From Acorus gramineus (lineage: Eukaryota > Streptophyta > Magnoliopsida > Acorales > Acoraceae): 64,000 nt of DNA. The stretch spans positions 2,380,716-2,444,715 of the forward strand of contig CM060857.1 in assembly GCA_030737835.1 (NCBI GenBank), in the 5' to 3' direction. The first letter of the stretch is position 1. Every line of letters begins with the position of its first letter. This document shows, one piece after another, positions 36,999-48,257 of this stretch. The translations under genes were made by a program, and so were the position numbers. The notes under the pieces are model-generated. The model had not been told where the DNA came from, made no database searches, and saw only the letters and a list, made by a program, of their open reading frames with translations.

Positions 36999-37007
36999 AA
37001 GGCCAGC

Positions 37008-39908
37008 CTAGTCAATATCAACAACATCGGCCATTGCTATGTCAGTCCCTGCTAGAGCTTTGAATCGATCAATTCTTTCACTATATGGCGTTATCCATGC
37101 ACTTGCCACGTCAAGACGAAACCGATCCCATGATCTTGCCGCAGGAGGCAACGGAGCATCTGGTGTGAAATCCAAACCAACGAAGTGACATCCATTTACA
37201 TAACCAATTGGTAGGATTTGGTGGGCACTAATTGGAGGTGGAGGATCTCTTAGTGTGAAGAATGTCAGACATTGATGTTTTGAAATATGTACAACCACAA
37301 TTTTGTAACAGGAGGCATCACAAATCCCATGTCAGGCATAGACATCCAATGCTCTCTATCGGCCACTGAAGATTGACAACGCAGAGTCCTCTTCACCTCA
37401 TCCACACGATCCAATCCATAGAACACCCTTGCATACTGTTCTTCGTGTTGCTCGATCTCAAACAGGAGATCATTCCTAACATCCCTCCAACCATCGTTTG
37501 ACATGCCCAAAAAGGATGCAATCACCCGAAATCCACAATGACCATCCCCGATAACGTCATATACGTTTCTTATGAATGGGGATAGGAAAGGGGGGAATTC
37601 AGCAATGTATTTCTCGCTTTCGATGTTTCGATTCCGGAGAACCCTTCCCCTTTGCACTGCCATCTTCGGTCGTATGGTATCACGGTTCAATTGTGAGCCC
37701 TTCTCGCTAATAACTGTATCAACTTTCTTTGATTGCTCAATTGACTGAAGAACATACTCAAAACCACTTGGAGATCTTTTGGTTGATTCTTCTATTAATG
37801 CTTTTGCTCTTTGCTTTCCATTTTTCTTCCGGCCTCTTGTGTTCACCTTAGCAGTTGGCTCTAAAAGGAGCGTGGCAGATGGATCACTCAATTTTTTCAA
37901 ATATTTTTTAATCTCTTTTTGTTGGACAATGTTCCCATGAGTGAATCGTTTGAGGAGCATCTCAATTTCTGGGCCGATGTCAACCGAGTCGGTGAAGTCA
38001 TCAATGAATGGAGTTATCCCAAGCTTTCGCCAAAATGGGTGAATTGCAGCAATGGGTATTGATCTACCTTCTTGCTTGTATTCACCAATCATATGGGCGC
38101 ACGGTAGTCCACAAGTTGTATACACTGCATGATCACAAATTGTGCTATCTGGGCCAACTCCATCACTCGCCTGTATCTCGTTCTGTAGCTTCTGAAGGGA
38201 ATATATAGAGACTACGCCCACAAGGTCCTGGTACAGACACCCTCGATACCTGTGAGGGATTTTTGTTAGGCTCTCCTCGAAGGAGGCCCTTATATCAGAA
38301 AATTGCAACTCCAAGAGATTATGGATGGTTCGCCAGGAGCTCACGAAATTGTGAACCGATGTTTGCAAATGTCTCTTCAGCTTAGCATGGTGACTCTCTA
38401 CGCGATTTGTGGATGTGTTGCCAAGGTGCATATGTCTGTCAATCCATGCAGAGACAAACCTTTCACGATGCTTATCCAACCAAGTTGCGCTTTCAAGTAT
38501 GAAATCACTTTTGGATAACCAATGAATTCATTCTCTAGGCGTTGCAATTTTCTACAGAAATCAACCTCTGTCATTGCCTTCATCACTTCAGCCCATGCCC
38601 CCATAAATCTGTTCCATGTTTCTACGTCTTCAAACGATTTTCTACAGTTTTTCACCACATTCTTTTCTATGTGCACACGACAAAGGAGGTTCACAGTCGA
38701 TGGAAATACCACAGATATAGCATTCATTAGACCGACCTCATGATCTGTTATGATTACCTTTGGGGAGGGGGATCCATCGAAGAGTGATTTGAAGCACTCC
38801 ATCGCCCATGTGTAATTCTCTTCTTTCTCTGCCCGCAAATATACAAACGCAGCAGCAAATGTCCTCCCCGTCGAAGTCACTCCCACTATCTCTAAGAGTG
38901 GTAACCTGTATCTGTTGGTCTTGTAAGTAGCATCCATCATAAACACAAGAGGGAATGCTCTCACTAGTTGAATGGAAGTGGGATGCACAAAAAAGATCTC
39001 TGACACAACCTCATCTTCATCTTCCACTCGATGTCGTTCAATATAACCATGCTCATAAATCAACTTCATCAGCTGTTGCATCTGTGTACGCCCACATGTT
39101 TCTCGAAGTCGTAATTTTGTTCGTGCGTTATATACATTCTTTATTGAACTGACATTGGTGGGATCTCTATTCTTCAAGTGCGTTAGAATATCGCGAGGAC
39201 GCATGCCGCTCACTGACATTCCCTCTAGCACAGTGTATTCCTCCTCTAGAAGCTTCCCAGCAAATGAGTGGCCCTCGAAGTTGACGATGAGGGAATGATT
39301 GTGTATACCACATAGAACTCTCAACGACCATCTCTCTGAGTGTTCAATAGCACGTAGCTTGAATAGACAACCACACTTCTTCGTACCGGTTCGACGCTTC
39401 TTTATATCCTTCTTCTTGACGTCCTTTTTTCTTGGTTTACCGTCGTATTCCCCTCCTCTCTCACATATTAGATCCACTCGTGCTGATCTACGAGGGTTTG
39501 AGGTTTCCGACCGGCCAATGACTACTATGACACCAATGTTTCTACCAACACGTTTGACCCAATCAATTAGTTCAGCTCGGGTGTCAAAGACCTGAAAGAA
39601 TGATAATATCCGTTACATTCATGTCACCTCCCATATTATATGGCTACACATTTCATCATAACATGTTACCAAGGAAGTGGAGTCATCGTTAACATTACCA
39701 AGGGTGTGGAGAAATGCTCGGTGGTGTCAATGTTGGTGATCGCATCATTGGACATGGCCTCCATCGTGTTGGGGATGGACTCCTCGGCATCTTCAACAAA
39801 TGGTATTAGATACTTCTGAAAACACAATAAACATGTCATTATTTTTTTGAATTATGAGTCTATGACGAATATATCTACGGAAGCATAAAGACTAACCTCT
39901 TTATTCAT
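37008..39908 (-). pseudogene. MULE transposase (FAR1-like) fused to an OTU-like protease, frameshifted
   Basis: Minus-strand exons 39908-39897, 39815-39699 and 39591-37008 join in phase 0, about 904 codons. Order of domains: a FAR1/WRKY-GCM1-type zinc-binding region (TRAELIDWVKRVGRNIGV; cysteines then a final HNH); the MULE transposase core with catalytic Asp in MDATYKTN (~residue 263), Asp in IITDHE (~326), the CRVHIEKNV motif and Glu in NRVESHHAKL; a SWIM finger (CGLPCAHM); then an OTU-like cysteine protease with Cys in GDGHCGFR and His in NGCHFVGLDF. Two apparent one-base losses break the frame: at an A-run (38509-38512) inside the transposase and at a G-run (37326-37328) inside the OTU domain. 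Both are in homopolymers, so decay and sequencing error are both possible. A leader intron with a donor near 40474 is likely. Confidence 0.88.
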
Positions 39909-40770
39909 ACTTCAAAGCACTTGTGGTGGTTCTACAAATCAACGGTTGATCATAGCTCTATCATTTCAATACCTGTGTGAATATTTGATTGATAAACAAA
40001 TTAACATGAATGGTATGTAAAGGCACAATGACACATGTTTAATGAATAAAACTATGACCAAACACCACCAATACCCCTATAAATGCCACCTACAACACCA
40101 TGACCACTATCCCATCGAACATCACCATCCAATACTACCGCAAACCACCAAACCACAACCATCCCAACCAATACATGGCATATCATCCAAACCACACATA
40201 TGGCATATCACTCAAACAAACTATAAAACCACACATATCCATGGCCATCAACACTATCATAATCACCACCAATCACGTATAAATGTCCTACACAATGACA
40301 TACAAATAGAACCACCTCTAACACCATCACTACTACCATAACCCTAAACCCTAAAAATACAAACATGACCATTGCAACAAAAATCTCAACAATCACCACC
40401 CATGCCACCATATCCACAAGAAAACACAAACAAATTTAAAAAAAAATCAAACAATGAAGAATGGATACTCACCAAAGTGATTCTTTCAAGTTAGAGCATC
40501 TATTTGCACTCGTGAGAATCAATGAGGATCTGTTGGAAGGTCTTCGGGGTGTCACCGGAGGAAGTACACTGCCCGGCCGGGGATGTCGATGGCGGACGTT
40601 GCGGTCGACGGTAGATAAATGGGCGGGGAGAGAGAGGGCATGTGTTTGGGGGTTTTATTTGGATTCAGTTGGTGGGGATGGCATTTACACATTTTTTAGT
40701 TGGTGGGGAGGGGTTCATTGGTGGGGTTAATGATAAAAAAGAGAAAACACATATTATTCTTTATTATTTG
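39909..40770 (-). promoter_or_regulatory. Leader and promoter region of the MULE transposase
   Basis: On the minus strand a GTGAGT donor near 40474 and an ACACAG acceptor near 39975 suggest a leader intron. The stretch 40040-40440 is low-complexity, dominated by ACCAC words, with a telomere-like AACCCTAAA near 40343. No coding exon is seen. Confidence 0.4.
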
Positions 40771-40816
40771 GGTGGTTGGGGGGAAGATCAAAATGGCTAG
40801 TGGGGTTAGAGGACCC
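40771..40816 (-). repeat. MULE right terminal inverted repeat
   Basis: Complement of the left terminus at 31653-31699. It is followed immediately by the target duplication TTCATTAAA at 40817-40825. Confidence 0.93.
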
Positions 40817-40825
40817 TTCATTAAA

Positions 40826-41306
40826 AACGCGATATTCCAAGATTCTCGATCGCTGATCATATCTAACGTATTCCCTAACATGTAATCTGAACCGTTGATC
40901 GCATCTCACACTTCGTACGTTAAAATAGTTAACGATTTTTTAGTCATCATATTCGGATAAATAATCTGGCGTTTGCGTATATACCCCTAAAATAGTATAG
41001 CATTGAAATGCCCTTTAAAATGATTTTGTGCATAAATATCATTTTAAGGGGTATTATTGTAAATTTTAAAATATTTATATTGTGTATAAATACCCCTCAG
41101 AAGTCAAAAAAACATTGGTGGCTAGGTGCATAATTTAACTGTTTTTTAGGGGGTATTGATGACAATAGAGTTTTAAATGGGATATTTGATAATTTGAGAT
41201 TTTTTAGTAGGGTTTATGTGTAAAAAATTCTAAATAATCGTAACAAACTTTATTAGTTAGGATTCTTCCCCACTGTGAAAGTGTGAAGGTATTTTTTTTT
41301 TGTTTT
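40826..41306. other. Start of the segment duplicated upstream of RING copies 2 and 3
   Basis: From about 41035 the sequence TTTTAAGGGGTATTATTGTAAA matches 43696 onward, and the part from about 41096 (CTCAGAAG...) matches 45063 onward. The duplication therefore includes the promoter regions of RING copies 2 and 3. No gene lies here. Confidence 0.7.
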
Positions 41307-41733
41307 GGAAAATATCCATACAGCCCCCCGTAAACTACTTAAAATCCATATAAGCCCCTAACTTTTTTAGAAATCTAAAAACACATTTATAAATCCAAAT
41401 AGCCCCATGAGTTTTTGTTAACAAATTTAGATATACAGTATACCAAAAAAACCCCTACAAAATGTTTAAAATGCAAAAAACCTCTGTAAATGATAATTTT
41501 ACCCTTCTGGGATAGATTATATTTGTAAAATATCCTCAAAATATTTCTCATTTGTCAACGGTTAGGGGGTTATTTGAATTTACATAGTATTTTAGAGGGT
41601 TATATTTACGCAGAATATTTCTTATTTGTTAACAGAATTTTAATTTAGAGAGTTATTTAGATTTACTTATTATTTTCAAGGGATAATATGGATTTCAAGC
41701 AGTTCACCGGGGTGGGTTATTTGGATTTTTTCC
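41307..41733. mobile_element. MITE upstream of RING copy 2
   Basis: Imperfect ~50-bp inverted termini: left GGAAAATATCCATACAGCCC..., right ...GGTTATTTGGATTTTTTCC. A related element lies inside the intron of RING copy 4 (52525-53063). No coding capacity. Flanks are T-rich, so the target duplication is unclear. Confidence 0.65.
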
Positions 41734-41950
41734 TTTTTTTTCTTTTAAGTTTAGATAGAGAGAGAGGGAAACCGACTTTAATTATATATATATTAAAGGA
41801 TGAAACCCACACCATCTCCATAAAAAAAAAAAAGTGTTGCTCAGTTGTTTCTGTTAGAGAGAGAGAAACCTACAACATCTTTGTGTGAAAATCATTTGTT
41901 GTTCTTCTTGTTGTTTATTTTATTCCATAGTTTCTTAATCACTAATTATT

Positions 41951-43012
41951 ATGTGGAACACAACATCAACAAGCAGCTGCGTTTCTGAATCCATAATTTC
42001 AAGGACTCCCCTCACAGAGCACACGAACGACCACACGCAGGTAATTAAAATCTTATCAATGGATCATTTATATATATGGTACATATTTGTTCAATTAATA
42101 TTTCAAAAATTGATTTTCATATTTTAATTCAGATCATTTCATATTTGAAAATGATATTGAATTTTATTTTTTTGTATAATAGACGTATAAAATGCAAGTG
42201 TTATTTAATAAATTTGGAAGATTATAATTATCATATACAAGATAATGAATTATTCTATTTGTGTGATAAATATGAATTCAATATTTTTAAAAGATAATTT
42301 GGGAATGGAAAATTGGATTCATTTCCATTTAATATGGTAATATAATAGATTTATAATATATATATTCATATAATTATTTTGAATATTTGAATATTTTTCA
42401 GATAACTAATATGTCCCCGTACAGGAAGCACTCATCTACATCTTCATCAAGTCGCGCGCGACCCTCTTCTCTCGCTCCCTCAACGACACAGTGACACTCG
42501 TCGCGGATTCCGACGTCTCCAACGCCCAGTACGCGTTCCTCCTCCATGTAGAGGACGTGCTCCGCGACGAGGACTCGCTGTCCCGATGCGTGTCGTGGAT
42601 GCTCGGCCACTTTGGCGTGCACGGTGAGAGCGCGCGCGAGTCCTGCCTCGCGAGCGTGTGCGCGTCCTGCGTCTCGCGCGCCGCGGATTGCGTGGTCCGC
42701 GGCGGGGCCCTGCGCGCGGACTTCGCGTTCGAGATTCACATGCATTTCAGGTGCATCTACTCTGGAGAGCCCGAGCGGGCCACCTTGACCTGGACTGCGT
42801 GGGAGTCCGAGGTCCGATACGGGATCGCAACAGAGACGGTGGCTGCGGAGGATGTGGAGGAGGACTGCGCGTGCGCGGTGTGTCTTGAAGGGTTTGGGAA
42901 GGGAGAGTCAGTGTCTCGCCTTCCATGTAATCACATCTATCACAATAAGTGTATTGTGAAGTGGCTTAGATGCAAGGGTTCTTGTCCTGTGTGTCGATTT
43001 GAGATTTCATGA
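41951..43012 (+). CDS. RING-H2 E3 ubiquitin ligase (family copy 2)
   Basis: Two exons, 41951-42040 and 42425-43012, joined by a 384-bp GT-AG intron in phase 0, give 225 aa. Exon 1 encodes MWNTTSTSSCVSESIIS and ends at Gln30. Exon 2 starts EALIYIFIKSR and reads through SWMLGHFGVHGESARESCLA to the RING-H2 finger CAVCLEGFGKGESVSRLPCN, then H-x2-H-x2-C and a final CPVC. All eight zinc ligands and the family spacing are present, so it should be a functional E3-type protein. The substrate is unknown. Exon 2 is GC-rich. Gene, intron and about 900 bp of upstream DNA are duplicated in copy 3. Confidence 0.88.
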
Positions 43013-43196
43013 ATCATGAGTATTTTGTGTAACAGATTTATTAGTTATGGTGTTGTTTGTTATAGAGATTGTAATTGTGTGGAGTGAAATAAATGTTTAT
43101 TTTAAGGAATATTGAAAAAAATGTTAGCATTATTTTCACTGAAAACCGCATAAGAATAAATGTGGAATAGGATGGAATTATGGTGAATAAGTCTAT

Positions 43197-43645
43197 CCCC
43201 GTTTGGAACCAGAATAAGATTTATTCTTAGGTATACATTTATTATGGCATAAGTGAGTATAAATAAGGATAAAGTGATTTTGTGTTTGGTTGTGTTTTGA
43301 ATTATTCTCGTTGGTAAACGTAAGAATAAATGTTTTGTTGTTTGGGTAAAATGTGAATAAAGTATGGATAATGATTTATAAAAGGTGAAAAAATTATGAT
43401 AGTTGATTTAACAAGTGATTTATAAGAGGTGATGATAGTTGATTTGACAGTGGACCCACATATTCTTTGGGTGGAATAACTTAGGATAACTTTAATTCCA
43501 GGGGTTGGTTGGAATCCATATACCATTTTATATCAGTTTATTCTGCATAAAATATATCAGGTTATATCAGGCAAACAAACGGGTTAAAACCCTTATTCCA
43601 GACAATACCAGGTTATCCGGGGGCTTATTCCCGTTCCAAACGGGG
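43197..43645. mobile_element. MITE downstream of RING copy 2
   Basis: 449 bp with termini CCCCGTTTGGAAC..GAATAAG and its complement CTTATTCCCGTTCCAAACGGGG. It is related in reverse orientation to 24280-24690. No coding capacity. Flanking target duplication is not clear. Confidence 0.75.
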
Positions 43646-43744
43646 AAAGGCTCCGTTTGGGTGTAGAGTGGTGAGCATGTAAATCTTAAAATATTTTTTA
43701 AGGGGTATTATTGTAAATCTTAAAATATTTATATTATGCAATAA

Positions 43745-45050
43745 TGATTCCTAGGCCCCAACTTTTCAGGCCCCATCACAGGCCCCATGATGTGGCAAGT
43801 GTACATTGTCTATTATACCCTTTACTTGATAACTACCTTAACATGTATCCCTATGATTGTGGAGTATCATTTAATTCTGAAAATTCTGTATTTATTCAAC
43901 ATTAATGGATTCTTAAAATCTTGCAACAATATTTTGAGAGGGACCGGAGAAACCATTGATGTTGAAACAATTAAAAATCTCTCTTGTATGCAAAATTAGG
44001 AGGTTTTGCATTACGGAATTGATTTTGTTTATGAAGAATACGTGGGAGCAAATCGAAAACTCTATTTTTAAGGAGAAGGCACGAAATCGTTTTTTTTTTT
44101 TTTTTTGATTGGGATTTCATCAAAATCTCTCGGGATCAGGTTTGACATATTTTATTTCGTAAAAAAAATTGTTTTTGCTTTTTTTTTTAAATATTTAAAA
44201 CAAATTTTTTTCATGTATTGAATGCCATTTATGACATTTTGATTTGTTTTTGTTTCAATATCTAAATGTAACACTCGATACCGTTACATTTTATATATGA
44301 GTAGTTTGTTTGATGTTACTACTACATTTTTTATAATGTAATTTTTCAAATCTGTATTATTTTTGTTACATTCGTAAATGTAACAGTCAACCGCATGCAT
44401 GTATTGATTTATATTTGTTACATTTATGAATGTAACATTCATTCGTGTATTGCATTTGTTTCAATGTAAATAGTAATTTATATTTGTTACATTTATTACT
44501 GTAACAGTCAAATACATATGTTTGTTAAATGTATCACACAATAAAAAAAGTGTTTGACATTTTCTATAAAATGTAACTGACTATTGAAAATATAATCTGT
44601 TTTTAAATTGTTTAAACATTGCATGGAATGTAAAATATTTAGGTAGGAAAATGAAATTGTTTGTTATATTTATGTAAATGTAACAGTTCTGATGTAAATG
44701 TAACAAATCGTTGTGAGAGATGTAAATATTTAATAAAGGTATTTGATGTAACTAATTCATATAGTAACCATATGTGTTTTTTTATTTAAATTTGAATACA
44801 ATAAATATCCAACCTTTTTAGTGTAATTTAGGTTCAATTGTAATTTAGGTAAAGATTTTAAAATTCAAAATTTGAAATGGTTAAATGGATTTTAAGATTC
44901 ACATGGAAAGCTAATAACCGAATAGAGAAAATTGGGGGATTTGGGTTAATGAGTACCATTTTTAAAAAGTCAACAAGTCAACTAATAAAATAAGGTGATG
45001 ACACTTCATGGGACTTGTTAGTGGGGTTTATATTTTAGGGCCTGGTTATC
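43745..45050. mobile_element. ~1.3-kb insertion with a palindromic TGTTACA array, upstream of RING copy 3
   Basis: Comparing the duplicated upstream regions of copies 2 and 3, this stretch is extra in copy 3. Its ends show an imperfect inverted repeat, ATGATTCCTAGGCCC on the left and GGGCCTGGTTATCAT on the right, flanked by similar ATGCAATA and ATGAATA. Inside, at about 44265-44720, the words TGTTACATT and AATGTAACA recur in opposite orientation, forming at least four palindromes (near 44363, 44415, 44483 and 44661). No transposase frame is visible. It is probably a non-autonomous DNA transposon. Confidence 0.6.
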
Positions 45051-46307
45051 ATATGAATATCTCTCAGAAGGACATAGATGCAAAATTTAACCATTTTTTT
45101 AAGGGCATTAATGATGATAGAGTTTTAAAGGGGATATTTTGATAATAATTTTTTTTTAATGGGTATATACGTAAAAAAACCTAAATAATCGTAACTAACT
45201 TAATAACTTTATTAGTTAAGATCAATAGTAAACCGACTTACTTGCTTATATATTAAAAAAGAAATTAAACCCACACATCTCCATAAGAAAGAATTGTTGC
45301 TCAGTTGTGTAATATTAGAGAGAGAAACCCACATTTTATTAAAAAAAAAAAAAATTATTTGTTGTTGTTGTTGTTGTTTATTTTGTTCTGTAGTTTCTTA
45401 ATCATTATGTGGTACACAACATCAACGTGCAGCTGCATTTCTGAATCCATAATTTCATGGACTCCCCTCACAGAGCACACCAATGACCACACCCAAGTAA
45501 TTAAAATCTTGTCAGTGGATCATATATGGCATAAATTTGTTTAATTAATATTTCAAAAATTGATTTTAATATCTAAATTTAGATTTTTTTCAGATTTGAA
45601 AATGATAACGTTTATTTGGATTATTGATAGATCTAAAATATAAAGATTATAATTATCATATACAAAATAATTAAATTTAAATAATACTAGTTACATGCAC
45701 ATGCATAATGCTCTAAAATATATGCATAAATAAAATGGGAATTTTGATACATGTATCATGTCTTTAAATTTTAAATTTCCTCAATTTTCTTTTCCAATAT
45801 TGAATTTTTTTGTTTCTTATGGTGTATAATCTACTATGTATTTTTTTTTCCAATATTGAATTTTTTTTGTTTCTTATAATCTATCTATCCATATGACCAT
45901 ATCATCTATTAACTATTATGTATTTAAATGTATCGATTTTTTTTTCGGTTCCTTGTAATCTATCAGTATATATATATATCAAAATATTTATCGGGGATAA
46001 TTTGAAAATGTAAAATTACATTCATTTTCATTTTGTAAGTAAGGTAATAGATGTAATATAAAATTAATTTTAATTTCAAATTCAGTATGTATACACGTAT
46101 ATTTTTTTTTAAATAACTGACATATTTTCATATAGGATGCACTCATCTACATCCTCATCAAGTCGCGCAAGAGCCTCTTCTCTCACTCCCTCAACGACAC
46201 AATGACACTCATCGCGGATTCCGACGTCTCCAACGCCCGTCACGCGTTCCTCCTCCCCATGGAGCACGTGCTCCGCGACGACGACTCCCTGTCCCGGTGC
46301 GTGTCGT

Positions 46308-47830
46308 CAAGGGCGGAACTACTAGTAGGCTGGGCCGGGCGGTAGCCGCCCCCCCCCCCCCCCCACCCCCCCCAAATTTTTGAATTTTTTTTTAAAAGAG
46401 GCCCCAGTCTTAGATCCCCTATTAACCAGCCCAGCTCAGCCCAGCCCAAACCAGCCTAACCCATCAAAGACAACCCTAATCATACCGATTACCAAACAAA
46501 AATAAAATCAATTAAAACCTAAAAACCCTTCTCCTTTCTCAACTTTCTCAAATTGAGTTACAAATTGCTCAAGCAGATGAAATTGCAAATATGTCAGCTA
46601 GTGTTGAACTTGAGACCGGTAGAGGGGCCAATCAGATTGGTACTCTGCATCGAGCTGGAGCTACTCGTTGGAGCTCTCATTTTAGTTCAATTAGTAGTTT
46701 GATAGATATGTTTGGTCCATCTTGTACAGTTCTTAAAAAAATTATAGATGATGGATCAACCAACTCTATACGCGAAGAAGCTTCTGGTGCTTATATTGCA
46801 ATGAGATCATTTGAATTTGTATTTATCTTGCATTTATTGTATAAAATTATGGGTATCACTGAAGTACTTTGTCAAGCTCTGCAACAAAAATCTCAAGACA
46901 TTTTAAATGCTATGAGTTTAATCTCAACTACAAAAGAGCTTCTCTTGAGATTGAGAAATGATGGTTGGGATAATTTTTTTACAAATGTGGTTATATTCTG
47001 CAAACGGTATGACATTGAAACGCCTGATATGCATGCTCCTTATATGGTTCTTGTCAGCAAAAGGGCAACAACAGGAATATGTTAGAGCATTATCAATTTG
47101 AATTATTCAATGAAGCAATAGATTTTCAATTGCAGGAGTTAAATGACAGATTCAGCGAGGGGGCAATGGAACTTTTTATTTTTAGCTCGGCTTTGGATCC
47201 CAGTGATGGTTATAAAGCATTTAAAATTGATGATATTTGTACTCTGGCTGAAAAATTTTATCCTCAAGATTTCACAAAGCAAGAGATGTGCACTTTGAGA
47301 ATTCAACTACAACATTACGAGCTTGATGTACCTCATCATCCAGATTTTATGAACATATCTACTATTTCTGAATTATGTCAAAGATTAGTTGAAACAAGAA
47401 AGTCAGAGGTCTATACTTTGATTGATAGAATGATCGTCTTGTGTTTGACTCTTCATGTTTGATCTACGGCAACTATTGAACGTACATTTTCAGCAATGAA
47501 GCTTGTTAAAACAGCACTTCGCACGAAGATGGATGATGATTTTCTTGCAGATTCTATGATCGTCTATATTGAAAAAGAATTTGCTGAAAATATTGACTCA
47601 AATTCGATAATAGATGATTTTTATTCTCTTAAGGATCGTCGGGCACAACTTCAATAATGTATTTTCTAGAAAAAAATTGATTTTGTCTGTTTTTGAATAT
47701 TTACTTATGTATGTCAAAGTTTATTAGAAATGACTTATGAACTCGTTTAATTTATATTAAACTCAAATTATTTACTAGATTTTGAATTCCTATTAGCCCC
47801 CCCTCATATAAAATCTTGGTTCCGCCCCTG
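46308..47830 (+). mobile_element. hAT transposon inserted in RING copy 3
   Basis: A 1523-bp element has termini CAAGGGCGGAAC and, on the other strand, CAGGGGCGGAAC. It is flanked by identical 8-mers CGTGTCGT at 46300-46307 and 47831-47838. The TIR and 8-bp duplication are those of plant hAT elements. It carries a decayed hAT transposase and lacks the N-terminal zinc-finger half, so it is an internally deleted, non-autonomous copy. A C homopolymer lies at about 46349-46366. Confidence 0.95.
46547..47657 (+). pseudogene. Decayed hAT transposase (zf-MYM/TTF type, C-terminal part)
   Basis: The frame entering near 46547 reads IELQIAQADEIANM and then GANQIGTLHRAGATRWSSHF, diagnostic of the zf-MYM-type hAT proteins. 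It shifts frame near 47050-47080 into QLQELNDRFSEGAMELFIFS. A TGA interrupts it at 47460, after which STATIERTFSAMKLVKTALR, the hAT dimerisation region, runs to a stop at 47657. The BED/TTF zinc finger and first part of the catalytic domain are missing. Confidence 0.88.
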
Positions 47831-48257
47831 CGTGTCGTGGATGCTCGGCCACTTCGGCGTGCACGGTGAGTGCGCGCGCGAGTCCTGCCTCGCGCGCGTG
47901 TGCGCGTCCTGCGTCTCGCGCGCCGCGGATTGCATGGTCCGCGGCGGCGCCCGGCGCGCGGACTTCACGTTCGAGATTGACGTGCATTTCACGTGCGTCT
48001 ACTTCGGAGAGCCCGAGGCAACCGCCTTGACCTGGACTGCATGGGAGTCCGAGGTCCGATACAGGATCGCGACGGAGACGGTGAGGGCTTCGGAGGCTGT
48101 GGAGGAGGAGTGCGCGTGCGCGGTGTGTCTTGAAGGGTTTGGGAAGGGTGAGTCTGTGTCTCGGCTTCCATGCAGTCATGTTTATCATTCTGAATGTATT
48201 TTGAAGTGGCTTAGATGTAAGGGTTCTTGTCCTGTGTGTCGATTTGAGATTTCATGA

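Larger units (their letters stand above)
31653..40816. mobile_element. Complete 9.16-kb Mutator-like element (MULE) carrying PMD and OTU genes
   Basis: Terminal inverted repeats at 31653-31699 and 40771-40816 match over 46-47 bp with a few differences. The left begins GGGTGCGTCTAACCCCACC, and the right, read in reverse, begins GGGTCCTCTAACCCCAC. Both run into CCCCCCAACCACC. Identical 9-mers TTCATTAAA flank the element at 31644-31652 and 40817-40825, the standard Mutator target duplication. Inside are a + strand PMD gene, a hairpin-rich minisatellite and a - strand transposase/OTU gene arranged convergently. The perfect duplication and similar termini suggest a relatively recent insertion. Confidence 0.95.
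45407..48257 (+). pseudogene. RING-H2 gene disrupted by a hAT insertion (family copy 3)
   Basis: Exon 1 is 45407-45496 (MWYTTSTCSCISESIIS), then a 639-bp intron at the same place as in copy 2, then exon 2 from 46136. The exon is open up to SLSRCVS, where a hAT element starts after 46307. It resumes at 47831 with VSWMLGHFGVHGECARE and runs to an intact RING-H2 finger (CAVCLEGFGKGESVSRLPCS...CPVC) and TGA at 48257. The two halves are in the same frame apart from the insertion. Without it the protein would have 226 aa, one more than copy 2. Nothing else is broken, so the insertion is probably recent. Transcription from exon 1 would meet a stop 13 codons into the element. Confidence 0.9.

Noticed and set aside
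40040..40440. 99-codon histidine-rich frame
   Set aside because: It is a low-complexity CCAC/ACAT-rich stretch in the MULE leader on the strand opposite the transposase. No family features.
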